DNA of 32,805 nucleotides, from contig JADFZC010000002.1 of the NCBI GenBank assembly GCA_015232735.1, positions 1-32,805 of the forward strand, written 5' to 3'. Position numbers and translations under genes: made by a program. This DNA is from Oligoflexales bacterium (GTDB lineage Bacteria > Bdellovibrionota > Oligoflexia > Oligoflexales > Oligoflexaceae). How positions within the stretch are numbered: position 1 is the first letter of the stretch; every line of letters begins with the position of its first letter. Below are positions 1 through 8,258 of this stretch, in pieces. The notes beneath the pieces were generated by a model. It saw only the letters and a program-made list of their open reading frames with translations, was not told the origin of the DNA and did no database searches.

Positions 1-765
1 GGATGGTGATATTTCCTTGTTTTCAAGGTAGGAATCAAGAAGTTCGGTAGCCTTGTCGGCTTCACTGCGGGCCAGATAATTCATTATAAGGCCATTAACA
101 GGATCGAAACATTCCTCGCAAAGCTCTTTCGCCCTCAGGTAGTGCTGACTGGCCTTCTGAGGTTTATTCAGTCTGTCATACAGCTGACCTACCCTCATTA
201 ATGTGATGTAAAAATTGGGATTCTCCTTAAGGGCTTTCAAGTAATACTTCTCTGCCTTGGGAAAGTCATTGAGCTGTTCAAAAGCGAAACCGATATTATG
301 CTCTATCCGCTCAGGATGTGGATAAGTCTCGGTATCTTTCAGCTTCTTTACATCCAAAAGAAAGTTTATTGCTTTTTTATATTGTTTTGACTCGATATAG
401 GCAGAGCTCAAATTCAAAGCCACAGAAATTTGTTTATTCTTCGCATAAGCCGCCTTGAAATAACCGATTGCCTGATCCGGACTGCCCAGAGCCAGCTGTG
501 TCAGCCCCATTAAATTCTTGAAATCCGCGTCATCAGGGTATGATGGGAGCAGTTTCTTAAGTTCCTTCAAAGCCATTCCGGGAAGCCCCTTGTTAAGGAA
601 GCTTATCACAAGAGCCTTTTGAGTATTTAATATTTCAGCCTTCTTCTTCTCCTCCTGATTGACTGTATCAAAAGCGACACAACTGACGCACAATATAAAA
701 AATAGTATACTAATCATATAATAAACATGATAATATAGATACTTAGATTTGATCTTATCCTTCAT
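1..765 (-). CDS. TPR-repeat lipoprotein, PilF/PilW/Tgl-like (3' end cut by window)
   Basis: The reading frame is open from an ATG at 765 to the window edge (255 codons, no stop), so the C-terminus is missing. It begins with a basic stretch and a hydrophobic segment (about residues 17-30) ending in two cysteines near residues 26 and 29, which looks like a lipoprotein or secretion signal with a poor lipobox. The rest is helical TPR repeats, with phrases such as GLTQLALGSPDQAIGYF, IGFAFEQLNDFPKAEKYYLKAL and VGQLYDRLNKPQKASQHYL. PilF/PilW/Tgl proteins are outer-membrane TPR lipoproteins that assist type IV pilus secretin assembly, and in many proteobacteria they neighbour rodZ, as here (divergently). 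An AAGGTG ribosome site precedes the ATG. The TPR assignment is firm. The pilus role is inference from length, signal and neighbour. Confidence 0.75.
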   Translation of the reverse strand, partial: MKDKIKSKYLYYHVYYMISILFFILCVSCVAFDTVNQEEKKKAEILNTQKALVISFLNKGLPGMALKELKKLLPSYPDDADFKNLMGLTQLALGSPDQAIGYFKAAYAKNKQISVALNLSSAYIESKQYKKAINFLLDVKKLKDTETYPHPERIEHNIGFAFEQLNDFPKAEKYYLKALKENPNFYITLMRVGQLYDRLNKPQKASQHYLRAKELCEECFDPVNGLIMNYLARSEADKATELLDSYLENKEISPS

Positions 766-782
766 AAGAGGGCACCTTGCTG

Positions 783-815
783 TTGATATTGGGGAAGTAT
801 TTATTCTCTTATAAT
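783..815 (+). promoter_or_regulatory. possible promoter for the rodZ-like gene
   Basis: The divergent spacer between the TPR lipoprotein and the RodZ-like gene is very AT-rich. It holds a perfect TATAAT at 810-815 and a TTGATA at 783-788, with a 21-bp spacer that is longer than the usual 17. The -10 box is good and the -35 assignment is weak. Confidence 0.25.
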
Positions 816-874
816 AACATATTTTCCAAATACTAACTTATTTACTGTTTAACCTATTTAATATTGGCTAAAAA

Positions 875-1882
875 ATGAAAGAAATTATAAAAACACAAAC
901 AGGCATCAAAAATGAAATTTGTGACCTGTCACCCAGAGATGAGTTTTCAGAACTTATGAAATTGGCAAGGGAGAAGGCAGGATTTTCACCAGAGAGGATA
1001 TCCACGGCGTCAAAAATATCTCTCTCCTTTATAACTGCGCTGGAAAATGGTCATTTTGAACAGATTCCCGGTAATGTTTTTGCAAGAGGTTTCATAAGAA
1101 GCTTGTGTAAAATCTACAAAACCCCCCATCAGCCTCTTCTTGAAGCTTTCGAAAAAGCAATAAATGGCCCCTGCGTTGAGAAAAGCGCAACGATTAATCC
1201 CCAAAAGAAGGAAGATCATGCCCAAAGGACCAGGGAAAAGATTATAAGAATCAAAATACCTGATATGAAATCACTCTTGTCATTCTTTTCAAAGATAAAC
1301 TGGAGGATGTTGGATTCCCGCATTATCCATCACTCCTATTTCAAGATGGGAATTCCACTTGTGATCTTCTCCATTATTTTGGGAAATCTCCTAATTTTGA
1401 ACAAGAAAAAACTTATAAAAATCTGGGACAAAAAAATAGCGGAAAAGATAACGATAATTGCAAAAACCTCGCTGCCTGGACATAGTGCGCCTTTCTCCGC
1501 AAAAGTCGAAACGGCCAAAATTGAGACCCAGGCTCCACCACCATCTCAATTGCCGCCTCCCGTTCCGGAACAAAAAAAGACGGAGATCATCGCCCCGCAA
1601 ATAACAGATCCTGAAAAATATGATCTGATCGAACTGCAGATAAAAGAACCGGTTAAAATAAAATATTCCATAGATGATGGTGAACGCATCGAGGAGACGA
1701 TTGACCCCAGCAGCCGCAAATATGAATTCAGGAACAATGCGGTTTTTCAAATTTATAACCCGGCCGCACTCAACATATTGTTCAATGGGAAAGACCTTGG
1801 GCCAGTTGGCGAAAAAGGAAAAATAAAAAGAATAACCTTTAGAAAATCTGATGATAGCCTAAAAACCCAGGCAAAAATGTAG
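875..1882 (+). CDS. rodZ: RodZ-like helix-turn-helix membrane protein
   Basis: A 335-aa protein with RodZ architecture. It has an N-terminal HTH_25-type domain (about residues 22-95, including FSELMKLAREKAGFSPERIS and a typical GNVFARGFIRSLCKIY stretch), a basic juxtamembrane region, one membrane segment at about 155-175 and a proline-rich linker (about 215-232). The C-terminal periplasmic beta domain (about 245-325) resembles DUF4115. In characterised species RodZ couples MreB filaments to the cell-wall elongation machinery. No clear ribosome site precedes the ATG at 875. An in-frame ATG at 956 lies closer to the usual domain start, so the first 27 residues are uncertain. It is divergent from the TPR lipoprotein, a pairing also seen as pilF-rodZ in proteobacteria. 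Confidence 0.82.
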   Translation: MKEIIKTQTGIKNEICDLSPRDEFSELMKLAREKAGFSPERISTASKISLSFITALENGHFEQIPGNVFARGFIRSLCKIYKTPHQPLLEAFEKAINGPCVEKSATINPQKKEDHAQRTREKIIRIKIPDMKSLLSFFSKINWRMLDSRIIHHSYFKMGIPLVIFSIILGNLLILNKKKLIKIWDKKIAEKITIIAKTSLPGHSAPFSAKVETAKIETQAPPPSQLPPPVPEQKKTEIIAPQITDPEKYDLIELQIKEPVKIKYSIDDGERIEETIDPSSRKYEFRNNAVFQIYNPAALNILFNGKDLGPVGEKGKIKRITFRKSDDSLKTQAKM

Positions 1883-2143
1883 ACGCCTTCAATAACGTGT
1901 CACCGCCAATGAAAACGATCCGGATTTTTAAATGGCCAGTGTAAATTATTTGCCTGCCTCAGAAACTAAAGTTTGTAAATTTCATGACGATCATAGGTAT
2001 GTTGTTGGTGAAATACATCGACACACAAGGTAGGACGAAACCTGATGTGGTTTCTATGGGGTGAAGAAATTGTGCGGGTTCATGACGAGCCGAATTACCA
2101 TGAGGGTAGTTATATCGACTCCTGACCTACAAAAAAACCTACC

Positions 2144-2174
2144 TAATTTCTGGCGCGATCCGCGCCAGAAATTA
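2144..2174. repeat. perfect 14-bp inverted repeat with 3-nt loop
   Basis: The arms at 2144-2157 and 2161-2174 are perfectly complementary around ATC. The core CTGGCGCG/CGCGCCAG resembles the hairpin at 24671-24695 (CTGGCGC/GCGCCAG). No T-tract follows on either strand, so it is not a classical terminator. It may be a REP-like element. Confidence 0.7.
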
Positions 2175-2300
2175 TCCCGGCCGGCAATTGAAATCAATCG
2201 TAAATCTTACATATTGCTTCATGCCGATCAAAACAAGATATCTTCCAAGAGGTCATTAAATGTCTTCCAATCCGTTTCCATGAGATGCAAAATATATTAG

Positions 2301-2365
2301 AGGTCATTTCAAGACCCTTTCATCCTCCTTTGCAGACACCGACGAAAGTGGTCTTGAAATGACCT
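2301..2365. repeat. 16-bp perfect inverted repeat in the carbamoyltransferase leader
   Basis: AGGTCATTTCAAGACC at 2301-2316 pairs perfectly with GGTCTTGAAATGACCT at 2350-2365. CTTTC/GAAAG continues the stem inward across a one-base bulge. It ends 34 bases before the start codon at 2400. AGAGGTCATT also occurs directly repeated at 2248, so AGGTCATT is present three times (two direct, one inverted). It could be an operator array, a leader RNA hairpin or remnant terminal repeats of a mobile element. Confidence 0.7.
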
Positions 2366-2399
2366 GAAACAGGTCTTTGCCACTCGCTGAGATTAGGAA

Positions 2400-4271
2400 A
2401 TGAGGATATTGGGCATATCGGCATTTTATCACGATAGCGCAGCCGCGTTGGTTGTTGACGGAGAAATTATCGCTGCAGCCCAGGAAGAGCGTTTTACCCG
2501 CAAAAAGCACGACTCAAGTTTTCCCACTCTCGCAGTAAAATACTGCCTCAACCAGGGAGCCTGCCTACTTTCCAATGTTGATTTTCTGGTATTTTATGAC
2601 AAACCGTTTCTTAAATTCGAGCGTCTTCTGGAAACATACTATCTTCACGCCCCAAAGGGTGTGCGTCAATTCTGTTCTTTTGCTCCGGTTTGGATAAAAG
2701 AAAAGCTTTTTCTTAAGAAGACTATCCGCGATTCACTCAAAGCCATTGATCCAAATCTGCAAAATTTCCCTAGAATACTGTTTCCCGAACACCATTTAAG
2801 CCATGCTGCCAGCGCTTTTTTCCCCTCTCCCTTTGACAAAGCCGCCATCTTAACAGTGGACGGCGTTGGAGAGTGGGCAACCGCTGCAATTATGTTAGGC
2901 AAGGACAACTCTATCACCAAGCTTAAGGAGCTGCGCTACCCTCACTCGATTGGAATGCTTTACTCGGCTTTTACATATTATCTCGGTTTCAAGGTAAATT
3001 CAGGTGAATACAAGCTGATGGGCATGGCCCCCTATGGAAATCCAGGATCGGACAAGGCCAGGGAGTTCTTGCAGAAAATATGTGAAATCGTTGATGTGAA
3101 GGAGGATGGCTCCATATTTTTGAATCAGGAGTACTTTTCATATTCAACCAGCTTGAAAATAATCAATGAGCGCAAATGGGAGAGGCTATTTGGTTTGAAA
3201 ACACGTTCGGCTGAATCTCAAATCGAGCAGAGCCATTGTGATCTTGCCTGGGCGATACAGGCGAAGACTGATGAGATTGTTCTCAAACTGGCCGGTGAGG
3301 CGCAAAGAATAACCGGAGCCGAATCTCTCTGCATGGCGGGAGGAGTCGCTCTTAACTGTGTTTCCAACGGCAGGCTGGCGGAAAGCGGTCTTTTTAAAGG
3401 CATATGGATTCAACCGGCGGCAGGGGATGCAGGCGGAGCTTTGGGCGCCGCCCTGGCTGCTCATTACATTTATGCCGGCAGCGAGCGGAAAACGGATAAC
3501 AAATCCGATAAAATGAAGGGTTCATATTTGGGACCTTCATTTTCCGACGAAGATGCCGGGATGCTTGCCAAGAGGTTCGGCGCATGTTTTACCCAATACG
3601 ATAAATTCGTAGAACTGTGCGAAAAAGTCGTCGACTTGCTCTGCGAGGGGAATGTGATCGGCTGGCACCAGGGTGCCATGGAGTGGGGACAGCGCGCCCT
3701 GGGCAATCGCAGTATTCTCGCCGATCCCAGAAATGAGAAGATGCAAAAGGTTTTGAATTTAAAAATAAAGTGTCGAGAAGGATTCAGGCCGTTTGCCCCG
3801 TCGGTTTTGTCGGAAGATGCTTCCGCTTTTTTTGAGATCAATAACGAAATGTCTTCACAGTATATGTATATGCTTATAACCGCCGATGTAGTCAAGTCGC
3901 GACGGTTGCCGCTTCCGGAAAACTATCACAATCTTCCACTATTTGAAAAACTGTATCATGTCCGTTCGGATGTGCCATCAGTCACGCATCTTGACTATTC
4001 CGCCAGGGTCCAGGCCGTTCACAGGGAAACAAATCCCCGCTACTGGCAGTTAATCAACACGTTCAGGAACAGGACAGGATACGGGCTGCTGGTGAATACC
4101 AGCTTTAATGTTCGTGGCGAACCTATCGTGTGCACTCCCGAAGATTCCTTTCGATGCTTCATGGGAACAAAAATCCATGCACTGGTTATTGAGAATTGTT
4201 TATTTATTAAAACAGATCAGCCAAACTGGGACAATAATGAGATATGGACAAGGCAGTTTGAGTTGGACTGA
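2400..4271 (+). CDS. NodU/CmcH/SxtI-family O-carbamoyltransferase
   Basis: A 623-aa protein with the two-domain layout of NodU/TobZ/SxtI carbamoyltransferases. The N-terminal Kae1-like domain (to about residue 350) shows the start MRILGISAFYHDSAAALV, the metal motif HHLSHAASAF (about 130), TVDGVGEW, MGMAPYG and CMAGGVALNC. The C-terminal carbamoyl-transfer domain shows GAMEWGQRALGNRSILADPR, FRPFAPSVL and NTSFNVRGEPIV. The family makes carbamoyl-AMP from carbamoyl phosphate and ATP and transfers the carbamoyl group to a hydroxyl of a sugar or natural product; the acceptor here is unknown. The start is fixed by the conserved N-terminus, although the AGGA at 2395-2398 is unusually close. The two small membrane-protein genes downstream form a recognised cassette with it. 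Confidence 0.9.
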   Translation: MRILGISAFYHDSAAALVVDGEIIAAAQEERFTRKKHDSSFPTLAVKYCLNQGACLLSNVDFLVFYDKPFLKFERLLETYYLHAPKGVRQFCSFAPVWIKEKLFLKKTIRDSLKAIDPNLQNFPRILFPEHHLSHAASAFFPSPFDKAAILTVDGVGEWATAAIMLGKDNSITKLKELRYPHSIGMLYSAFTYYLGFKVNSGEYKLMGMAPYGNPGSDKAREFLQKICEIVDVKEDGSIFLNQEYFSYSTSLKIINERKWERLFGLKTRSAESQIEQSHCDLAWAIQAKTDEIVLKLAGEAQRITGAESLCMAGGVALNCVSNGRLAESGLFKGIWIQPAAGDAGGALGAALAAHYIYAGSERKTDNKSDKMKGSYLGPSFSDEDAGMLAKRFGACFTQYDKFVELCEKVVDLLCEGNVIGWHQGAMEWGQRALGNRSILADPRNEKMQKVLNLKIKCREGFRPFAPSVLSEDASAFFEINNEMSSQYMYMLITADVVKSRRLPLPENYHNLPLFEKLYHVRSDVPSVTHLDYSARVQAVHRETNPRYWQLINTFRNRTGYGLLVNTSFNVRGEPIVCTPEDSFRCFMGTKIHALVIENCLFIKTDQPNWDNNEIWTRQFELD

Positions 4272-4281
4272 AGGAGGACAT

Positions 4282-4431
4282 ATGGAACTGCTGTCTGATT
4301 TATGGAGCTATTTACGCGACAGGAAAAAATATTGGCTGTTGCCGATTATCATCGTTTTGCTTCTGGTAGGACTTTTGATTGTCTTTGCAGGCGGAAGCGC
4401 AATAGCGCCCTTCAGCTATACGGTTTTTTGA
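4282..4431 (+). CDS. DUF5989 (SxtK-like) single-span membrane protein, 49 aa
   Basis: A very small protein preceded by a strong AAGGAGG site at 4271-4277. It reads SDLWSYLRDRKKYWLLP, then one hydrophobic helix (about residues 19-36), then FAGGSAIAPFSYTVF. This is the pattern of the DUF5989 family, which accompanies carbamoyltransferases of this type. It sits 10 bp after the carbamoyltransferase stop and 7 bp before the next gene, so the three are surely co-transcribed. Its function is unknown. A simple inference is that it anchors or assists the transferase at the inner membrane. A longer frame beginning inside the upstream gene also exists, but the ribosome site and family length support 4282. 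Confidence 0.85.
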   Translation: MELLSDLWSYLRDRKKYWLLPIIIVLLLVGLLIVFAGGSAIAPFSYTVF

Positions 4432-4438
4432 GGCCATT

Positions 4439-4798
4439 ATGAAAGACAGCCATAAAACCATACTGACCATTATCGCAGGATTGTTGGTCCTGGCACTTTT
4501 ATTTCGCAGCCTCGCACTGGCCATCGTCGCTGCGCTTTTGGCAATCTCCTCATTGATCCATCCGCCTATTGCAGACAAAATCGCCTGGTATTGGATGAAG
4601 TTTTCACACATTCTCGGTGATGCCAACTCAAAAATCATATTGACCATTGTCTATTTTGTCATCCTGGTTCCAGTCGCAATTGCATACCAGATACTGAATC
4701 GCAGCCAGAAAAGATACTTTTTCTCCAATGAAAATTCGTCAACATTCCTGTCTTCTGATGAAAAATACGATAAAAGCTCGTTTGAGAAAATGTGGTAG
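4439..4798 (+). CDS. SxtJ-family membrane protein
   Basis: A 119-aa protein with about three hydrophobic segments: residues 8-25, 27-43 (ending near HPPIADKIAWYWMKFSHILG) and 62-85 (the phrase ILTIVYFVILVPVAIAYQ). A polar tail ends in KSSFEKMW. The WxMKFSHxLG segment followed by a VPVAIAYQxL helix is typical of the SxtJ family, named from the saxitoxin cluster where it lies with carbamoyltransferase SxtI and small protein SxtK. Biochemical function is not established. It is the third gene of the cassette, with a poor ribosome site, suggesting translational coupling to the 49-aa gene. Confidence 0.82.
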   Translation: MKDSHKTILTIIAGLLVLALLFRSLALAIVAALLAISSLIHPPIADKIAWYWMKFSHILGDANSKIILTIVYFVILVPVAIAYQILNRSQKRYFFSNENSSTFLSSDEKYDKSSFEKMW

Positions 4799-4841
4799 AA
4801 CCAGCCAGATTCCATCCTCTAATTTCAACATCTTATAAAAT

Positions 4842-4870
4842 TTGCCTTACTGAATAAATTAGAGTATTAA
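4842..4870 (+). promoter_or_regulatory. possible sigma70-type promoter for the panC operon
   Basis: TTGCCT at 4842-4847 and TATTAA at 4865-4870 are separated by 17 bp, in the 120-bp spacer ahead of panC. A 9-bp inverted repeat, CTCTAATTT (4817-4825) and AAATTAGAG (4856-4864), overlaps the spacer and could be an operator. Each box matches consensus at 4 of 6 positions. Confidence 0.3.
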
Positions 4871-4918
4871 AAAGAGTTAAAGGTGAACCAGCATCAATGC
4901 GATTGAAAGGATGCCAAA

Positions 4919-5779
4919 ATGAGTCTTGTCACTCTCATAACTATTGAAGAACTAAAGACTTTAAGATCCAACTGGATGGATCAGGGGCATAGAGTCGCCT
5001 TCGTGCCGACAATGGGCGCGCTCCACGATGGGCACCTGTCACTTGTTGAAAAGGCCAAATCAAGCGGCGACAGGGTAATTGTAAGCATATTCGTAAATCC
5101 GGCCCAATTTGGTCCAATGGAAGACTTTTCCAAATATCCGAGAACCCTGGAAAGCGATATTGGACTTCTGAAAAAACTTGAAGTGGACGCCGTCTTCATT
5201 CCAAACACCATGGACATATATCCAAGGGATTTTCAGACCTACGTATACAACAATGAATTGTCCGACATACTATGCGGGGCTTCCAGAAAAGGACATTTCC
5301 AGGGTGTACTCACGGTTGTTCTGAAATTATTCAATCTGGTAAAGCCGCATGTTGTACTTTTTGGAAAAAAGGATTATCAGCAGTGCAGACTCATTGAACG
5401 TATGATATCCGATTTAAATCTGGATGTTGAAATGATTCTGTCAGAAACAGTCCGGGAAAAAAACGGTCTTGCGATGAGCAGCAGGAACAAATATCTCACT
5501 GAAGAACAAAAAAATTGCGCTTCCACAATATACAGATCCCTCAAGGCTGCCAAAGTAAAATGGGACATGGGAGAGCGAAGCACCGACAAACTGATTGAAG
5601 CCTTCATGGAGACCATCTCCTCCGCTCATGAAATAAAAGTGGAATATGTCGAGATACGGTCAAGAAAGGGGCTTTCCCTTTTTGAAAACATTATAAATGA
5701 GGATTGCGTCATCCTTACGGCAGCACGCCTAGAACAGATCCGACTTATCGATAATTTAGAACTGGAGCAAAAAAAGTGA
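4919..5779 (+). CDS. panC: pantothenate synthetase (pantoate--beta-alanine ligase)
   Basis: A 286-aa protein of normal family length. It catalyses ATP-dependent condensation of pantoate with beta-alanine to give pantothenate, the vitamin B5/CoA precursor. The nucleotidyltransferase signatures are present: FVPTMGALHDGHLSLV (about residues 29-44, HIGH-like), FVNPAQFGPMEDFSKYPR, LFGKKDYQQ, and SSRN in REKNGLAMSSRNKYL (KMSKS-equivalent). The start has an AAAGGA site about 8 bases upstream. The stop overlaps the plsB start (GTGA at 5776-5779), so translation is coupled. Confidence 0.96.
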   Translation: MSLVTLITIEELKTLRSNWMDQGHRVAFVPTMGALHDGHLSLVEKAKSSGDRVIVSIFVNPAQFGPMEDFSKYPRTLESDIGLLKKLEVDAVFIPNTMDIYPRDFQTYVYNNELSDILCGASRKGHFQGVLTVVLKLFNLVKPHVVLFGKKDYQQCRLIERMISDLNLDVEMILSETVREKNGLAMSSRNKYLTEEQKNCASTIYRSLKAAKVKWDMGERSTDKLIEAFMETISSAHEIKVEYVEIRSRKGLSLFENIINEDCVILTAARLEQIRLIDNLELEQKK

Positions 5780-8256
5780 ACAATATATCTCAGAATCTGC
5801 TTAACATTTTCCGTACATTGATGAGGCCGCTGTTTTTTTGGATCAAGACAACAGTAACCCCTGATCTGTCAGAAACCAACCTTGGGATAGATCCGCAAAA
5901 ACCGATACTCTACGTCCTGCCAAAGTGGTCCCTGATTGATGTCCATGTGCTTTTTGAAATCTGCCGGGAAAAGAGACTTCCTCTGCCGAATACCGATATA
6001 GGAAATCTTATAAAAGACAGCGGGGCTTCGTTTACCTATATTTCCAAGCCTGGCCTAATAAAATCCACCGAGGAGCTTCTGGCCGTCAACAGTGACCTTC
6101 AGTATCTGGCAAACCAGATCAGAAAATCAGAAGGTCTTGATGTCCAGATTGTGCCTGTCTCCGTCTTATGGGGAAAAGATCCTGGAACTGAAGAACCTTC
6201 CATGTTCAAGCTTCTTTTTTATGATGACGAGCATGCGGGAATCCTCCAGAAACTGTTCATTGTATTGGCCCATGGAAGAAACAATTACGTCTTTATAAAT
6301 ACCCCGGCTTCTCTTTGGGAGGAGACAAAGGAGAAAACTGAAGTCAAAAGCGCTGTAAAGGAACTTCAACAAAAACTGAAAGATCAGTTCAAGCATCAAA
6401 GGGATACCTTTCTTGGACAGAAACTATACGAAAGATCGGCGGTAATAGAGCAGATTGTCAACTCAAGGGCGGTGAAACTGGTTTTTGAGTCCACAAACAT
6501 AAAAACGCCTAAGGCACAGGCAAAAGCCGAGCTGAGTGTAAGAAAATACGCCAAGGAAATCTCAGGCGACCAGACATATTCAGCTATCCGTTTTGCCCAG
6601 ACAGCTCTAAGGTATGTCTGGAACAAGATGTTCGATGGAATCGAGATCAGAAATTTCGAGCAAGTTAAAAAGCTGGCTGACGAAAAATTTGAAATCGTCT
6701 TCGTCCCAAACCACAGAAGTCACCTAGATTACCTTCTTGTTGACTACTCGATTTACGTTAATGGCCTCCCCTGTCCACACACCGCCGCTGGCATCAATAT
6801 GAACTTCTGGCCAATAGGCGGACTGCTCAGACGTCTTGGCGCTTTCTTTCTTCGCAGAAGTTTCAAGGGGAACCGGCTATATACCGCCGTATTCAATGAA
6901 TATCTGCACTTCCTTCTTACAAACGGCTACCCCATCGTATTTTTCCCAGAGGGGGGCCGAAGCAGGACAGGCAGACTTCTTTCTCCAAAAACGGGCTTCC
7001 TGTCCATGATTGTCCACAGTTTTCTCAGAAACAGTCAGAGACGAATCGCCCTCGTCCCTCTCTCCATCAATTACGACAAGGTCATTGAGGTTGCAAGCTA
7101 CCTTAAGGAACTGGGCGGCAATACAAAGCGTAAAGAGTCTTTTCTGGATCTTCTTGGATTCAGAAAAATCCTGTCAACATATTGGGGCAAGGCGTACATA
7201 GGCATCGGTTCGCCCATTTTTCTCGATGACTTTCTTGACAAGACGGTCCCTGATTGGAAAACGCTGAACGATCCCCTCGTCAACAAACCGGACTGGCTTT
7301 CCTCAGTTTCGGAAATTCTCTCGGAAGAACTTGTAAAGAAGATAAACGAAGCTACAATGATAAGCCCGTTTGCGCTCATCAGCCTGTCGCTTCTCTCCTC
7401 ACCTCAAAAAGCAATCCCTGAGGATGAGCTGTTCGAGCTTATAAAATGCCTTTTAAAACTCCAAAACGAATTCCCATACAATGATAACTTGACACTTCCG
7501 CCATTTGAAAGCTTCGATCAAAAGCTGCGGCTCGCTGAAAGACTCGAATCCTTCAACAGGTTTAAACATTCCGGAGGAGATGTACTCTACTTCAATGAAC
7601 TGGAAGCCATTATCGCCTCTTACTACAAAAACAACATCCTGCATCTCTTTGCACTTCCATCGCTCGTTGCAAGGTTCTTTCAATACAATGAAAAAGTGCC
7701 GGTTGACGCCCTTATTCAAGGATGCCTTGAATTATACCCCTTTTTAAGAAAGGAATTTTTCCTGACCTGGCCTGACCACGCTGCTGAGGAGACAATTAAA
7801 AAACTCATTTTGGTAATGCAAAATCTCAAACTGTTCACAATCAGCGAAGATGGTGCCCACTATCTAAGACCCCAGATAGGTTCAGCCGAATATGACCATC
7901 TTAGAAGCCTGGCAAGAGCGTTGGGACTGGTCTTTGAACGGTACACTATTACAATGACCCTTCTTACAAAGTATGTTGACAAAGGTTACGTTGAGAGTGA
8001 GGAATTTGAATACCAATGCAGCAAGATGTCACAAAAGCTGGCCATTTTAAATGGAATAAGTTCCCCGGAAGCCGCTGAAAGGCAGCTTTTCAATAAGTAT
8101 ATCGCCCAATTGAAAGAGATGGGATACCTGATACCGGCTGATAAGGACAAACTGCTTGTCGACAAGAAAATTCTCAATCTTTCCCAAAAATCGAAACTGA
8201 TCCTTAGTCCTCAGACAATCCAGAGCATAGAACGGATGACAAACGTTGGCAGGTAG
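5776..8256 (+). CDS. plsB: glycerol-3-phosphate 1-O-acyltransferase PlsB
   Basis: An 826-aa protein, close to the roughly 800 aa of E. coli PlsB. It should transfer a fatty acyl group to sn-glycerol-3-phosphate at the inner membrane, the first step of phospholipid synthesis. All four acyltransferase blocks are visible: NHRSHLDYLL with the HX4D pair H313/D318, GGLLRRLGAFFLRR with SFKGN, FFPEGGRSRTG (about 389-400) and LVPLSINYDKV (about 425). The N-terminal segment ILYVLPKWSLIDVHVL also matches the PlsB N-domain. It starts with GTG inside the panC stop. PlsB is classically gamma-proteobacterial but also occurs in other Gram-negative lineages. Confidence 0.93.
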   Translation: MNNISQNLLNIFRTLMRPLFFWIKTTVTPDLSETNLGIDPQKPILYVLPKWSLIDVHVLFEICREKRLPLPNTDIGNLIKDSGASFTYISKPGLIKSTEELLAVNSDLQYLANQIRKSEGLDVQIVPVSVLWGKDPGTEEPSMFKLLFYDDEHAGILQKLFIVLAHGRNNYVFINTPASLWEETKEKTEVKSAVKELQQKLKDQFKHQRDTFLGQKLYERSAVIEQIVNSRAVKLVFESTNIKTPKAQAKAELSVRKYAKEISGDQTYSAIRFAQTALRYVWNKMFDGIEIRNFEQVKKLADEKFEIVFVPNHRSHLDYLLVDYSIYVNGLPCPHTAAGINMNFWPIGGLLRRLGAFFLRRSFKGNRLYTAVFNEYLHFLLTNGYPIVFFPEGGRSRTGRLLSPKTGFLSMIVHSFLRNSQRRIALVPLSINYDKVIEVASYLKELGGNTKRKESFLDLLGFRKILSTYWGKAYIGIGSPIFLDDFLDKTVPDWKTLNDPLVNKPDWLSSVSEILSEELVKKINEATMISPFALISLSLLSSPQKAIPEDELFELIKCLLKLQNEFPYNDNLTLPPFESFDQKLRLAERLESFNRFKHSGGDVLYFNELEAIIASYYKNNILHLFALPSLVARFFQYNEKVPVDALIQGCLELYPFLRKEFFLTWPDHAAEETIKKLILVMQNLKLFTISEDGAHYLRPQIGSAEYDHLRSLARALGLVFERYTITMTLLTKYVDKGYVESEEFEYQCSKMSQKLAILNGISSPEAAERQLFNKYIAQLKEMGYLIPADKDKLLVDKKILNLSQKSKLILSPQTIQSIERMTNVGR

Positions 8257-8258
8257 CG

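Larger units (their letters stand above)
1883..2399. other. 517-bp gene-free region with inverted repeats
   Basis: I see no convincing gene here. A 79-codon frame at 2061-2300 runs through a perfect palindrome, has no recognisable domain and lacks a ribosome site. The notable content is the short-loop palindrome at 2144-2174, a repeated AGAGGTCATT at 2248-2257 and 2299-2308, and the long-arm inverted repeat at 2301-2365, both listed separately. The promoter of the downstream carbamoyltransferase cassette presumably lies here, but I cannot place it. Confidence 0.6.

Noticed and set aside
2061..2300. 79-codon open frame in the gene-free region
   Set aside because: It crosses a perfect palindrome, has no ribosome site and no recognisable domain, and its composition is unlike the neighbouring genes.
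3470..3895. 141-codon minus-strand frame inside the carbamoyltransferase gene
   Set aside because: It is antisense to strongly conserved catalytic motifs and has no independent support.
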